From assembly GCA_015075275.1 (NCBI GenBank), contig JABTUU010000001.1, forward strand, positions 496,001 to 560,000: a DNA stretch of 64,000 nucleotides. The letters run 5' to 3'. The translations under genes and the position numbers were made by a program. The first letter of the stretch is position 1; the number at the start of each line of letters is the position of its first letter. Below the pieces are notes generated by a model, which worked only from the letters and a program-made list of their open reading frames with translations, searched no databases and had not been told where the DNA came from. The stretch is from Anaerolineales bacterium (GTDB taxonomy: Bacteria > Chloroflexota > Anaerolineae > Anaerolineales > Villigracilaceae). Below are positions 16,243 through 25,107 of the stretch, piece by piece.

Positions 16243-19200
16243 CTACGGCGCATGATATTCGATTTGTAAGATCGGATGCGAGACGCTGGAGCTATAGTTC
16301 CCACTGTAGAAACGGATGAAGTCATTATGGCGGTTGTCGTTAGTGGGGCGTTGAAAGCGCAGGCGGAACTCCGTTACGCCGTTAAGATTGATGTATTGCA
16401 GAGCGGCTGCGTCTAGCGTCGTCCAATACCAATCGGCGATAGGATTGTTAGGGATTGCGCCGGCGGCATTCATGCCCGCTGGCGCTTGAAAATCTGCACG
16501 GTTGAGGCTGTTGAGTCCGAATACGCCGAGGGAGCCGAAGTAGCCCTTTTGAATATCTACGATAATGTTTCCAAGAACGGTGAAGGAGTTGACGTTCGTA
16601 TAACTTTGACTGCGAATCATTAAGATCGCTTTAGTTATAGTTGCGTTATTGGGAAGCGAAGCGGTCTGAAATTGTAAAATGGAGACGTACTGCCGGTCGC
16701 GGTTATCGTCGCCGACGAGGAATGTAGATTCTGAAGCGTTATACGTCCCGCCGAATCCGGTGTTTTTCTGCGCTTCGAGAATCCAACCGTCGTTCGCGCC
16801 GACCGACTTAAAAAGCGTGATAACCGTCGCGGGCGCAGGCTTGCTGATCTCGTAAATTTCCCCGCCGAGGAAATTTCCATTGCCAGCGCCCATGCCGCCA
16901 AGCGGCTGACCGATTAAGTCGCGAATGTTATCGTTGTCGAGCAAATGTAGTTGGAGCGTCCCGTTGCCTTCGCCGGTATTTACCTGCACGATATAACTTG
17001 CGCCGCTTTCTATGTCGATTCCCGCAATCGAAGCGCCGCTAATGCCTGTGGAGGTTAATACAAAGTCGGTGTTTGATGCGGAGAGATTAACGCCGCTTAC
17101 GTCTTCAGAGAACGTAACGCGGAATCGTACGATGACGGCGTTGGAAGGAGATGCGTCGAGACGTGCGATAGAGAGAACTGCCGGCGGCGTATCGAGCGGA
17201 AAAGGCGTCAGGCTTGGCGTGATTTCAATTGAAGGCTCTGTCACAGATGGAAATGGAGTCAGCGTCGGCGGCGGCATCGTCGGCGTATCTGTCGCGGGAA
17301 TTTGCGTCGCAGTGGGAGATTCGATCGGCGTTTGCGTAGGCGGAGAGAAAGTCTGTAGTTCGAACGCGCCTACATCCGGCGCTGCGCCGCTGAACGAGTC
17401 GTTAATTCCGGAGATAAGAGCGCCTCGATCTACGTTGAGACTGTTCACAAGTAACGTGAAGTTGCCGTTTGCCGGGTCAACCAGTCCTGGCGCCGAATCG
17501 GAACCGCGACACTCAAGTCCCGTTGCTTTGCATAGATCGTTGATGCGGCTGTAGTTAACCTTCTCCCATTTGAAATGTGGGTTGCTTGATGTGCGCGAGT
17601 TAAACCAGTTGTCGAAGTTCCAGTCGTTGGCGCTCGCGCCTGCGGCTCTGGCAATGAAGGAAAAGCCGTTTCCATTAATTTGGAAGATGTTGTTTCGTAG
17701 GATGGTATTCTTGATCGGAGTGATCAGGTCCATGCCGTTAGCGTCGGGCGCGTTTGTCCAACTTGTGTTGTGATAGAAATAGACGATGCCGTCGGAATTC
17801 CCGCTCCATTTCACCGCTTTGTTCGTGAAATTTGCGACCGTGTTGCGAATCACCCAAGTCGGTCCATAGGTGATCGGCGCAAGCGAAATCCCGCTAAACG
17901 CTGCGTCTATCGCGTTGTTACGGAAGCGATGATTAATGCACGCGCCTTCAGGCTCTAGCGCATCGTCGCTGATATGGTGAATGCGATTATCGTAAATGTC
18001 TGCGTCGAACGCAATAGCTGGGTTCTCGCCTGCCGCGCCCGATATGCCGGTATAGATTCCGTTGAAGTAATGGTGAACTTCGTTGCCGCGCACGATCGCG
18101 CCGATATGCCCGCGCACGATGATGCCTGTGCTTTCCATCGCTCCGCCTTTGAGAGCGTTCCAATCCCAGTTTGCGGCAGACGGATCGTAGACTTCGTTAA
18201 ACTCGATGCGTGTGTCGTTGCCTTGCGTTTCGTCGCCATCCCACTGAATAAAGATCCCCAAATGTACGTTGTGGATGCGGTTTCTACGGAGCGTTAAATG
18301 CGAGGCGTTAAGAGCGCAGACGCCGCACCGACCTGAGAAGCGCATCTCGAAACCTTCGATCCAAATCCAGTCGCGGGCGGTAATGTTGAAGGCTTGATTG
18401 AAGCGCGGAATCTGCCATGCGTGCGCGTTCGGATCGTCTTGCGAACGTATGTAAAGCCTCTTCACGCTTTGATCGTAGAACCAGCCTTCGCGAATGGTCA
18501 CATTGCCATGTCCAGCCATATTGTTCAATCCGCGCATGTCGTCATATTGGTAGAAACGCAAACCGTCTCTGGCGAGATAACGGATCGCGTCGTCTAAGCG
18601 CATAAACCAGAGATTATTCTTCCCCTCGACGCGCGCCCAGACGTTGCCGGTCAGCGTGTCTGAACCTTCTAGAATCGCGCCAGCGCCCGCTGCCTTGACC
18701 TGAATCCAATTGTTTGGGCTGCCCGAGGCGGGGAATGAAATCGTTTCCTTATAAATTCCATCTGCGACGAGGACTTGTGTGCCCGGCCCGGCTTGATTCA
18801 CCGCTTCTTGGATCGTGGAATAGGGCGCGCCTGCCGAACCGTCTCCGCCGGGGATGGCGTTTGCGTTAACATACAGGATGCTTTGCGGCGTGAACGAAGG
18901 ATCAGCCGATTGGGTGATAAAAGAGCCGCTTATTTCAGCCGCTCCGTCCGAAACTCGAACTTGATAAGAGGTTGACGGTGCAAGATTAAACAGGCTTCCA
19001 GCTAGTCTGCCGTCGTCAATGCGCGCAAGAGAATGTCCATTGCGCCAGATTGTTTCGCCGTCGCGCAGGTAGAATAATTGAGCGGCTTTCGATAAGTTAA
19101 ATCCACTGACGATGATTCCTGCCGTTTCAATATTCGATGTGATCGTCATGGAGGTGAATGACGCTTGGGGGTTGGCAGGCAAATCCGATCCCGTTGCGCC

Positions 19201-19287
19201 GGCGGAACGCGGCAGAGGTAGAAACAACAATGCCGCTAATAGCGCAAGTCGAATCGCTGGGTGTGTCATCCGCAAAAGAGCATTCAT
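16243..19287 (-). CDS. Large secreted right-handed beta-helix protein
   Basis: 1014 aa. Signal peptide (about 1-30, hydrophobic core LALLAALLFLPLP, AGA cleavage). About residues 130-560 form a right-handed parallel beta-helix of the pectate-lyase/DUF1565 type: SILYVNANAIPGGDGS and YSTIQEAVNQAGPGTQVLV with repeated N-rich coils. A Thr/Pro linker (about 640-690) leads to a beta-sandwich of Ca-binding adhesin type (about 695-800, RFRVTFSEDVSGV). The C-terminal domain (about 820-1014) resembles carbohydrate-module-like units found at the end of the 11171-13156 protein. No catalytic triad is evident; polysaccharide binding or cleavage at the surface is plausible. AAGGA lies 6 nt upstream of the ATG. 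Confidence 0.82.
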   Translation of the reverse strand: MNALLRMTHPAIRLALLAALLFLPLPRSAGATGSDLPANPQASFTSMTITSNIETAGIIVSGFNLSKAAQLFYLRDGETIWRNGHSLARIDDGRLAGSLFNLAPSTSYQVRVSDGAAEISGSFITQSADPSFTPQSILYVNANAIPGGDGSAGAPYSTIQEAVNQAGPGTQVLVADGIYKETISFPASGSPNNWIQVKAAGAGAILEGSDTLTGNVWARVEGKNNLWFMRLDDAIRYLARDGLRFYQYDDMRGLNNMAGHGNVTIREGWFYDQSVKRLYIRSQDDPNAHAWQIPRFNQAFNITARDWIWIEGFEMRFSGRCGVCALNASHLTLRRNRIHNVHLGIFIQWDGDETQGNDTRIEFNEVYDPSAANWDWNALKGGAMESTGIIVRGHIGAIVRGNEVHHYFNGIYTGISGAAGENPAIAFDADIYDNRIHHISDDALEPEGACINHRFRNNAIDAAFSGISLAPITYGPTWVIRNTVANFTNKAVKWSGNSDGIVYFYHNTSWTNAPDANGMDLITPIKNTILRNNIFQINGNGFSFIARAAGASANDWNFDNWFNSRTSSNPHFKWEKVNYSRINDLCKATGLECRGSDSAPGLVDPANGNFTLLVNSLNVDRGALISGINDSFSGAAPDVGAFELQTFSPPTQTPIESPTATQIPATDTPTMPPPTLTPFPSVTEPSIEITPSLTPFPLDTPPAVLSIARLDASPSNAVIVRFRVTFSEDVSGVNLSASNTDFVLTSTGISGASIAGIDIESGASYIVQVNTGEGNGTLQLHLLDNDNIRDLIGQPLGGMGAGNGNFLGGEIYEISKPAPATVITLFKSVGANDGWILEAQKNTGFGGTYNASESTFLVGDDNRDRQYVSILQFQTASLPNNATITKAILMIRSQSYTNVNSFTVLGNIIVDIQKGYFGSLGVFGLNSLNRADFQAPAGMNAAGAIPNNPIADWYWTTLDAAALQYINLNGVTEFRLRFQRPTNDNRHNDFIRFYSGNYSSSVSHPILQIEYHAP

Positions 19288-19485
19288 AGCATCCTTGTGG
19301 CAAGGCGGAACGCAGCCGAAGTCCTGCGCTCGCCATGTCTATTATAGGATAAAAGCGAGAATGTTAAACGTCAAAATTGAAGGATCGTTCATTTGCTTGA
19401 CCAATCTGGCGGCGAAAACGGCTGTTGTCTTGAGTCGCGCAAAGACGCACAGTTTTGCATAGATGTATTTTACTTCTTCTTGTGG

Positions 19486-19491
19486 TAAAAC
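19486..19491 (+). promoter_or_regulatory. -10 element of a leaderless promoter (hemW)
   Basis: TGG-TAAAAC (extended -10) ends 7 nt before the ATG at 19499. No ribosome site is present between them. Confidence 0.5.
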
Positions 19492-19498
19492 ATTCTTT

Positions 19499-20677
19499 AT
19501 GTACAGCCTCTACTTGCATATTCCCTTCTGTTCTCATCGTTGCGCCTACTGCGATTTCAACACATACGCCCATCAAGAAGATTCGATCCCCGCGTACGTT
19601 CAAGCGTTGATGCGTGAAATTCATTTTGTTGGAGAGCGAACTCCGCCGGATGCGATCGTCCATACTGTTTTTGTGGGCGGCGGAACGCCCTCGCTTCTTA
19701 GCGGATCCCAATTCGATTCGATCCTTCGAACGCTGCGCGCCGTCTTTAAGTTTTCTTCCGCTCCCGAAATCAGCATCGAAGCCAATCCTGGAACGACCTC
19801 CCGAGAAAAGTTAGATGCGCTTCGTCGAGCGGGAGTTAATCGCATTAGCTTCGGCGTACAGTCGGCGAATACAGAAGAGTTGCGCATGTTGGAGCGGGAA
19901 CATGATTTTCTCGACGTTATCGAAGCGGTGGGCGACGCGCGTAAGGCGGGATTTGATAATCTTAATCTTGATATTATCTATGGCTTGCCTGAGCAGGCTT
20001 TATCCACTTGGCAGACGACCGTCGGACGAATTGTGGATTTACATCCCGAACATATCTCCGCTTATGCGCTGACTTTGGAACACGGCACACCGTTTGGACG
20101 ATGGGCAAACAAAGGCTTGCTCCCGCTTCCTAACCCTGATATTGCCGCCGATATGTATGAGTGGGCTTGCGATTTTCTGGCGCAAGAGAATTATCAACAG
20201 TATGAAATATCGAATTGGGCGAAGCCTGAGAAGCAATGCCGTCATAACGTACAGTATTGGCGCTCGCAGCCTTACATTGCCTTTGGCGCTGGCGCGCATG
20301 GTTATGTTAACGGGATGCGTTACTCGAATGTGTTGCGAATTAAGACTTACATTGAACGTCTTTCTGGCCTTTCAGCCGATAAATATCAATTCCCCTATTC
20401 TCCTGCCGTCGTTAATGCGCGCGAGCAAACTATGCGCGAGGAGATATCCGATTATATACTTAATAATCTCAGATTGACGGAGGCTGGAGTTTCAGGATCG
20501 GATTTCAGATCAAGGTTTGGGTGCGGCGTTGCGGAAGTTTATCCAAAAGAAATCGCTGAATTGATCCGAGACGGCTTATTAGAAAAAAAGACTTCCGATA
20601 ATTCGGAAGTCTTTCGGCTGACTAAGCGCGGCAGATTGCTGGGAAATCAAGTTTTTATGCGCTTTGTAGACGGTTAA
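19499..20677 (+). CDS. hemW: Radical SAM heme chaperone HemW / coproporphyrinogen oxidase-like
   Basis: 392 aa radical SAM protein. The cluster motif CSHRCAYCDF (Cys at about 10, 14, 17) follows MYSLYLHIPF, which fixes the start at 19499 rather than the upstream ATG at 19463. Other features: FVGGGTPSLL, SIEANPGT, RISFGVQSANTEELRML, NLDIIYGLPEQ and the C-terminal HemN domain (about 300-390) ending RLTKRGRLLGNQVF. The Cys spacing without the extra HemN residues favours HemW, a heme-trafficking chaperone, over true HemN. A terminator for the convergent gene is embedded near its 3' end (20583-20614) and encodes KTSDNSEVF. Confidence 0.9.
   Translation: MYSLYLHIPFCSHRCAYCDFNTYAHQEDSIPAYVQALMREIHFVGERTPPDAIVHTVFVGGGTPSLLSGSQFDSILRTLRAVFKFSSAPEISIEANPGTTSREKLDALRRAGVNRISFGVQSANTEELRMLEREHDFLDVIEAVGDARKAGFDNLNLDIIYGLPEQALSTWQTTVGRIVDLHPEHISAYALTLEHGTPFGRWANKGLLPLPNPDIAADMYEWACDFLAQENYQQYEISNWAKPEKQCRHNVQYWRSQPYIAFGAGAHGYVNGMRYSNVLRIKTYIERLSGLSADKYQFPYSPAVVNAREQTMREEISDYILNNLRLTEAGVSGSDFRSRFGCGVAEVYPKEIAELIRDGLLEKKTSDNSEVFRLTKRGRLLGNQVFMRFVDG
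20583..20614 (-). terminator. Terminator of the convergent lipoprotein gene, inside hemW
   Basis: Perfect 12-bp stem, 20587-20598 against 20603-20614, with TAAT loop. The A-run at 20583-20589 becomes seven U on the minus strand, so it should end transcripts from the lipoprotein gene whose stop lies 67 bp away. It is coding sequence on the plus strand, where only TTT follows. Confidence 0.8.
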
Positions 20678-20680
20678 TTT

Positions 20681-21790
20681 CTATGGGAATGTGCAATAGT
20701 AGATCACTGCGATTAATACGTCGGGATTTATCCGCCAGGCGCAACTTGCAGCTTCGCAACTAGATTGATCGCTGTAAGCGCTGGGATTTATGCAACCGAC
20801 TTGTTGCTCTGTCGTGGCTGGTTGGGTGGCTTGTTTAATGCGCGGACAAGCCTTCGGCTCATAACCGGACGGCTGGAAGCCGACGGCTTGGAAGCAGATA
20901 TTATCGAAAGCGTATAATCCTTTGAGCGGATAATAAGCGGAACTGCGCGTCGGCGAACCAGCCTCCTGTTCGCGCAAAAAGTCAACGTAGTCTAATTTTG
21001 CAATGTCTTTCAATCCAGCGTCCGCTAGAACGCCAAATGAAAAAACGCCGCCAAGCCATGATTTTTTAACAGCGAATTGAATCGTGGCGTGAGGCGCGGC
21101 GCTTACGCGCACCCAAGCCACGTCTATATCGTCGCCGATATTTTGGGTATTATCGTGGATGAGTTTGTCGTATCCATCTCCTGAGAAAGGCGCGTCAGAA
21201 CGCATCGCCGAGTATCCTGCTGTATTGTGGTTAGAATCTTCAAATATTTGTACATTGTCAGCGGTCCATTCTGTAGAATATGGGGGGCGAGCGAGGAGTA
21301 GATAATCGCCGAAACCGTCTTTATCTTTATCAATCTCTACGCCGAAATGAATGCCGATATCATTGTTGGGGTTTTCACCGATTGTTTTGATGGAGATGTA
21401 ATACCAATCCGCGTCGGCGCTGATGGATTGTGCTTTTATGTCAAGATCGGGAAGATAGGTCATGTCTTGCGTAAAGGGGCGTTCTAGACGATTCCAATCG
21501 TACGCTTCGCTGTAAGGCGCGCGCTTTTCTGGAGCGGTATCTACGGAAGTCACATCGGGCTGCGACGCTTGTTTTAAATTCGCGTCTACAATAGGGACTA
21601 ATTGATGTTGCGGCGCAACAAATGAGCTCGCTGTGGACGTCTCCGGCGGCGCGGTTGGGTTAATCAATTCCGTGGGCGCAACCGAAGGCATGGAAGGCGG
21701 CATTTCTAAGGTTTGCGTCGGCTTAACCGGCAGGTTGCAGGCTTGTAACAGCAAGACAAAGATAATCAGAAAAAGGGGAGATTTAGCCAT
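20681..21790 (-). CDS. Lipoprotein with Cys-rich C-terminal module, unknown function
   Basis: 369 aa; lipobox LQAC (about 15-18), then a Pro/Thr-rich linker (20-75) and a soluble domain (about 95-315) with Asp-rich segments such as EIDKDKDGFGDYLL, suggesting Ca binding. The last 36 residues (C...YSD...C...C-A-W...YYC) resemble the end of the NBR1-Ig lipoprotein. AAAGGAG lies 8 nt before the ATG. It stands alone between hemW (convergent) and a membrane protein. I do not recognise the central domain. Confidence 0.75.
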   Translation of the reverse strand: MAKSPLFLIIFVLLLQACNLPVKPTQTLEMPPSMPSVAPTELINPTAPPETSTASSFVAPQHQLVPIVDANLKQASQPDVTSVDTAPEKRAPYSEAYDWNRLERPFTQDMTYLPDLDIKAQSISADADWYYISIKTIGENPNNDIGIHFGVEIDKDKDGFGDYLLLARPPYSTEWTADNVQIFEDSNHNTAGYSAMRSDAPFSGDGYDKLIHDNTQNIGDDIDVAWVRVSAAPHATIQFAVKKSWLGGVFSFGVLADAGLKDIAKLDYVDFLREQEAGSPTRSSAYYPLKGLYAFDNICFQAVGFQPSGYEPKACPRIKQATQPATTEQQVGCINPSAYSDQSSCEAASCAWRINPDVLIAVIYYCTFP

Positions 21791-21907
21791 GAGATTCGCG
21801 TCTCCTTTTTACGAGCGCTTTATAAGGGCAAATTGTATGAATATATTAGAGCGCTCGTCAATGCCTCTTACGGGTGAATCGTGACGCTCATTGCCAGCCG
21901 AGGTTCG

Positions 21908-22390
21908 TTATACGCCTCGAATTGCGATCATCATCAACAGAATAACGGCGATCAGGATAAGCATTCCCACTCTCGGCACGACTTTGAGATGGTTAAGCAT
22001 TTTCCTGACCTCTTCATCTGACATTTCGTCTACAGATACGGCGATAGGCTCAAGGTGCCTTTCGAAGGTGAAATGAAAAAGAGCCAACAATAGTCCAATG
22101 GCGCCGCCGATGGCGATGCTCATGCCCCAGCGCGAGTGCAACAACACATCGAGATTTTTCCAGCCGGTCAGCAGGTAATTTAAGAGCGCGCCCGAGATGA
22201 TCGCGGTTCCTGAAAGAACGGACGCCAGCTGGAAGATGCGGGGAAATACATTTTGGATAAACGTTTCGCGTTCTTTATTCGATAACTTGAGGACGACGGG
22301 AACGAGAACAAAATTGATCGTGATAACTTCTCCTAGCCAGGAAATTCCCGAGATCACATGAAACCAACGTACGATGTTAAGTAAACTCAT
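21908..22390 (-). CDS. CopD/DUF2269-like four-helix membrane protein
   Basis: 160 aa with about four transmembrane helices (near 5-30, 48-72, 85-108 and 138-158). The N-terminal NIVRWFHVISGISWLGEVI has the conserved His and Trp of the CopD/DUF2269 type, which is thought to bind copper or heme in some members. AGAGGT precedes the ATG at 22390. The gene is transcribed alone or after the metalloenzyme upstream (56 bp gap). Function uncertain. Confidence 0.65.
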   Translation of the reverse strand: MSLLNIVRWFHVISGISWLGEVITINFVLVPVVLKLSNKERETFIQNVFPRIFQLASVLSGTAIISGALLNYLLTGWKNLDVLLHSRWGMSIAIGGAIGLLLALFHFTFERHLEPIAVSVDEMSDEEVRKMLNHLKVVPRVGMLILIAVILLMMIAIRGV

Positions 22391-22446
22391 TCAAAACCTC
22401 TTTGTTCTGACCAGCGTCATGTGAACGAGACATGCGACGCTGGAGA

Positions 22447-23436
22447 TTAATCTACATTTTCTAACGCTCGCCAAATTGCAGGAGCAACGTCAGCTAGATT
22501 CGTCATGCCGCGCGTGAACTCTTCTCGCACTTGCTTGCTTCCAATCACAAGCGCAGGCACATCCGCATCCGTATGCTTGCGCGTGGACAAATCCTCCATG
22601 TTTCCGTGATCCGAAGTCGCCAACACCAACAATTCCTCTTTCCACTCTTGCCCTGAACCATGTCGAAGGGTTCTACTTCCCACAGCCTCTTTCCTCTTTC
22701 CTCTTTCCTCAATCTCCTCCATCATCCCTCCCAACACTCCATCAAACGTTTCCATCAACCCTACCGCCGTATCCATCTGCTGTTTATGACCGGCGTAGTC
22801 GCTCGCCCAATACTCGAAGAACGAGAAATCGTAGTTCATTGCGAGAGAAATGAGTTTATGCCCAGCTTCATGCGGATTTATCACTGGCGCGTTGAGGAAG
22901 CCGAGCATCGTCCGCCAACCTTCGCCAGTGAAGTCTGCCGAGAGCGCGCGCCCTGCGGCTAGATCTTCATACGTGAACAGTCCCAGTCCGGCGTTTGTCA
23001 CTGCCATGGGGATAGAGGAATAAATACGCTTGCCCGAATCGATCCCGTCGAAATAGCGCGGCGGATAGGCATTGAGTAAGGCGGCGCGTTTCTTCGCCGT
23101 AATACATTTTGAAAATAGCGTCTCGCCGTTCAAATACGCGGCAACTTCGGGATTTGGTTTCGGTCCGTAGTGATAGCCGAGTTCGGCTGAGATGTTTTTT
23201 CCCGTTAGCAGTATGGCTTGCCCTGTCGCAGATTGCGGCAAACCGTCCACGCCCAGACCGGCATCGAGCGCGTGAAGCGAAGCGTATTTCCCATCAAACG
23301 GCGCCGCGCCCCTGACGAGCGACCTTCCATCCAACAGCGCGTTCAAGTTCGGCATCTTTGCGCGCGCGAGCGGATTTGTTTCGAGGTTGTTTTCGCCTAG
23401 CCCGATTCCGTCCAAGAAAATAAATAGGACTTTCAT
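22447..23436 (-). CDS. Phosphoglycerate mutase-like metalloenzyme (alkaline phosphatase superfamily)
   Basis: 329 aa of the metalloenzyme superfamily that includes cofactor-independent phosphoglycerate mutase. Signature residues: FIFLDGIGLGE near the N-terminus (metal Asp), QSATGQAILLTGKN (phosphoryl-acceptor Ser or Thr region), YWASDYAGHKQQ and TSDHGNMED (metal ligands). A segment of about 25 residues (EERGKRKEAVGS... to GQEWKEE) coincides with dispersed-repeat DNA at 22641-22720. Starts with a leaderless-type -10 at 23444-23449. The reaction could be 2,3-/3-phosphoglycerate mutation or a phosphatase/nuclease role; not separable by eye. Confidence 0.75.
   Translation of the reverse strand: MKVLFIFLDGIGLGENNLETNPLARAKMPNLNALLDGRSLVRGAAPFDGKYASLHALDAGLGVDGLPQSATGQAILLTGKNISAELGYHYGPKPNPEVAAYLNGETLFSKCITAKKRAALLNAYPPRYFDGIDSGKRIYSSIPMAVTNAGLGLFTYEDLAAGRALSADFTGEGWRTMLGFLNAPVINPHEAGHKLISLAMNYDFSFFEYWASDYAGHKQQMDTAVGLMETFDGVLGGMMEEIEERGKRKEAVGSRTLRHGSGQEWKEELLVLATSDHGNMEDLSTRKHTDADVPALVIGSKQVREEFTRGMTNLADVAPAIWRALENVD
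22641..22720. repeat. Dispersed-repeat tract inside the metalloenzyme gene
   Basis: CCCTGAACCATGTCGAAGGG (22651-22670) is followed by a 7-nt tandem of TTCCTCT (about 22689-22709). It resembles 'CTGA...TCGAAG' elements such as the one near 60990-61015, but is translated here as an extra charged loop. Confidence 0.5.
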
Positions 23437-23443
23437 GGTGGGA

Positions 23444-23449
23444 ATTATA
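23444..23449 (-). promoter_or_regulatory. -10 element of a leaderless promoter (metalloenzyme)
   Basis: TATAAT on the minus strand ends exactly 7 nt before the ATG at 23436; the intervening TCCCACC contains no ribosome site. Confidence 0.65.
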
Positions 23450-23559
23450 CAACGTATATCGTTGCGATGAATGTTCTTGTTCTTTGCGGCGAAGCAATTC
23501 CCGGATTACTTTGCAGAATTTATCGAATGGCTCGCAACGACATATCTAAGAGATTGGGC

Positions 23560-23565
23560 TACAAT
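23560..23565 (+). promoter_or_regulatory. -10 element of a leaderless promoter (AlkZ-related)
   Basis: TACAAT ends 6 nt before the ATG at 23572, no Shine-Dalgarno. This supports that ATG over the earlier one at 23467. Confidence 0.5.
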
Positions 23566-23571
23566 TACATT

Positions 23572-24432
23572 ATGTCCGTTTTGGATTCGAAAAAACTGCA
23601 AACGCATCGTATGCGAACCTTTAACCTGCCCCCGCGACGTAGGTTTATAACGCCCGCCGCAGCTTTAAAGTTTATCAATATGCGCGGCTTTATCTACTTT
23701 TGGCCCATCAAGAGCATTGATCTGCCCTCGTTATGGACAGCCGTCGCGGGGAATCGTCCAGTGGCAGACGCGCACGACGACCCGGATCATATTACATGGG
23801 CGTGGAAGGATGACGCGCTCGATAAAAAGATTTGGTATTACGCGAAAATCCTCCGCAAGAAAGCGACAATGATCTCGCTGGAAGTTGCGCCGTATTTTTA
23901 CGCGCTCTCTGAAAATTACGGCTCACCCGATGAAGATTATTTGATCGCCTATGAAGAAGGACGATTGCCGCAATCCGCGAAGCAGGTGTACGAAACTCTA
24001 TTGAATGAAGGCGCACTGAACACGCTCGACCTTCGTAAAGCCGCGAAATTGACGAACGCAAAAGATTCTGAATTCCATAAAGCGTTGGGCTTGCTGCAGG
24101 CGGATTTTAAGATTCTGCCGGTCGGCGTGGCGCAGGCGGGCGCGTGGAACTATTCGCACATTTACGAGATCGTCCCGCGTCATTTCCCCAAACTGCCTGA
24201 ACTAGCGCGAAGAATTAGCGAAGGCGCGGCGCGGATGAAATTACTCGAACTGTATTTTGAGTCTGTCGGCGTGGCGACCGAATCGGATGCGGCGAAGTTA
24301 TTCGGCTGGAAGAAGGAGCTGCTCGCGCGGGCGATTGCTGGTTTGGTTCAGAGGAAAATCATTGTTGAAGCCGAACATCCCAAGCAAAAAGGGAAGCGGC
24401 TGGCGTTACAGAAGTTGGTCGGTAAAGCCTAA
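23572..24432 (+). CDS. AlkZ-related winged-helix protein (HTH_42 relative)
   Basis: 286 aa, soluble. It resembles the AlkZ-related group, distant relatives of the interstrand-crosslink DNA glycosylase AlkZ/YcaQ: KFINMRGFIYFWPIKSIDLPSLWTAVAG, HITWAWKDDALDKKIWYYAKILRKK and three winged-helix-like segments. The glycosylase QxQ catalytic motif of true AlkZ is not seen, so activity is doubtful. The start at 23572 has a -10 immediately upstream and no ribosome site. It is divergent from the metalloenzyme gene. Confidence 0.65.
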   Translation: MSVLDSKKLQTHRMRTFNLPPRRRFITPAAALKFINMRGFIYFWPIKSIDLPSLWTAVAGNRPVADAHDDPDHITWAWKDDALDKKIWYYAKILRKKATMISLEVAPYFYALSENYGSPDEDYLIAYEEGRLPQSAKQVYETLLNEGALNTLDLRKAAKLTNAKDSEFHKALGLLQADFKILPVGVAQAGAWNYSHIYEIVPRHFPKLPELARRISEGAARMKLLELYFESVGVATESDAAKLFGWKKELLARAIAGLVQRKIIVEAEHPKQKGKRLALQKLVGKA

Positions 24433-24582
24433 CTGCTGGATCGCAGAGAATGCCGAGAGAATCTCAGGGCAGGCTCACATATAAAAGATTTTGCATACAG
24501 ACCCTAAGAAAGCGCGAAACTTTAAAACGATAACAACGTAAATACACTTAGAGCATTTACTATTGAAGAGGAGAATAAAATC

Positions 24583-25107
24583 ATGAAAAACCGTTCTAAT
24601 CTAGTTCTTGGCATCTTGCTTATCGCTGTTGGCGCATGGCTGGTCGCGTCGAGACAGATTCCATCATTGCAAAGCCTTGCTGAAAATATGACCGGCGCCG
24701 TATGGACGATCGCAGCAGGCGTATTAATCCTCATCATCGGCTTGCTCACTGGCTCGCCCGGTATGGCGGTTCCCGCCTCTATCGTTGCGGGTATCGGCGG
24801 TATTTTGTTCTATCAAGACCGCGCCGGCGATTACAGCTCATGGTCCTATATGTGGACTCTCATACCCGGCTTCGTCGGCGTCGGCACGCTTCTGGCGGGG
24901 TTGCTCGGCGAAAACACGCGTCGGAATCTTAGCAGCGGCTTGCGCCTGCTCGTATTTAGCGCCGTATTGTTCCTCGTCTTCGGCACGTTCTTCGGCGACC
25001 TCAAATTCCTCGGCGAATATGGCGTAGCAATCCTCTTGATCCTGCTCGGAGTCTTCGTCCTCGCGCGCGGCTTTTGGCGGGGCGGAGGACGCAATGAGAC
25101 GGGTTAA
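24583..25107 (+). CDS. Small multi-pass membrane protein (LiaF/DUF5668-like neighbour)
   Basis: 174 aa with about five to six helices, organised as repeated GILLIAVGAW / GVLILIIGLL / ILLILLGVFVLARGF units, which look like duplicated DUF5668-type helical hairpins. AGAGGAG lies 12 nt before the ATG. Overlaps the next gene by 14 bp, so it is co-translated with it. Related proteins often sit with stress-response envelope sensors; no specific role can be assigned. Confidence 0.7.
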   Translation: MKNRSNLVLGILLIAVGAWLVASRQIPSLQSLAENMTGAVWTIAAGVLILIIGLLTGSPGMAVPASIVAGIGGILFYQDRAGDYSSWSYMWTLIPGFVGVGTLLAGLLGENTRRNLSSGLRLLVFSAVLFLVFGTFFGDLKFLGEYGVAILLILLGVFVLARGFWRGGGRNETG

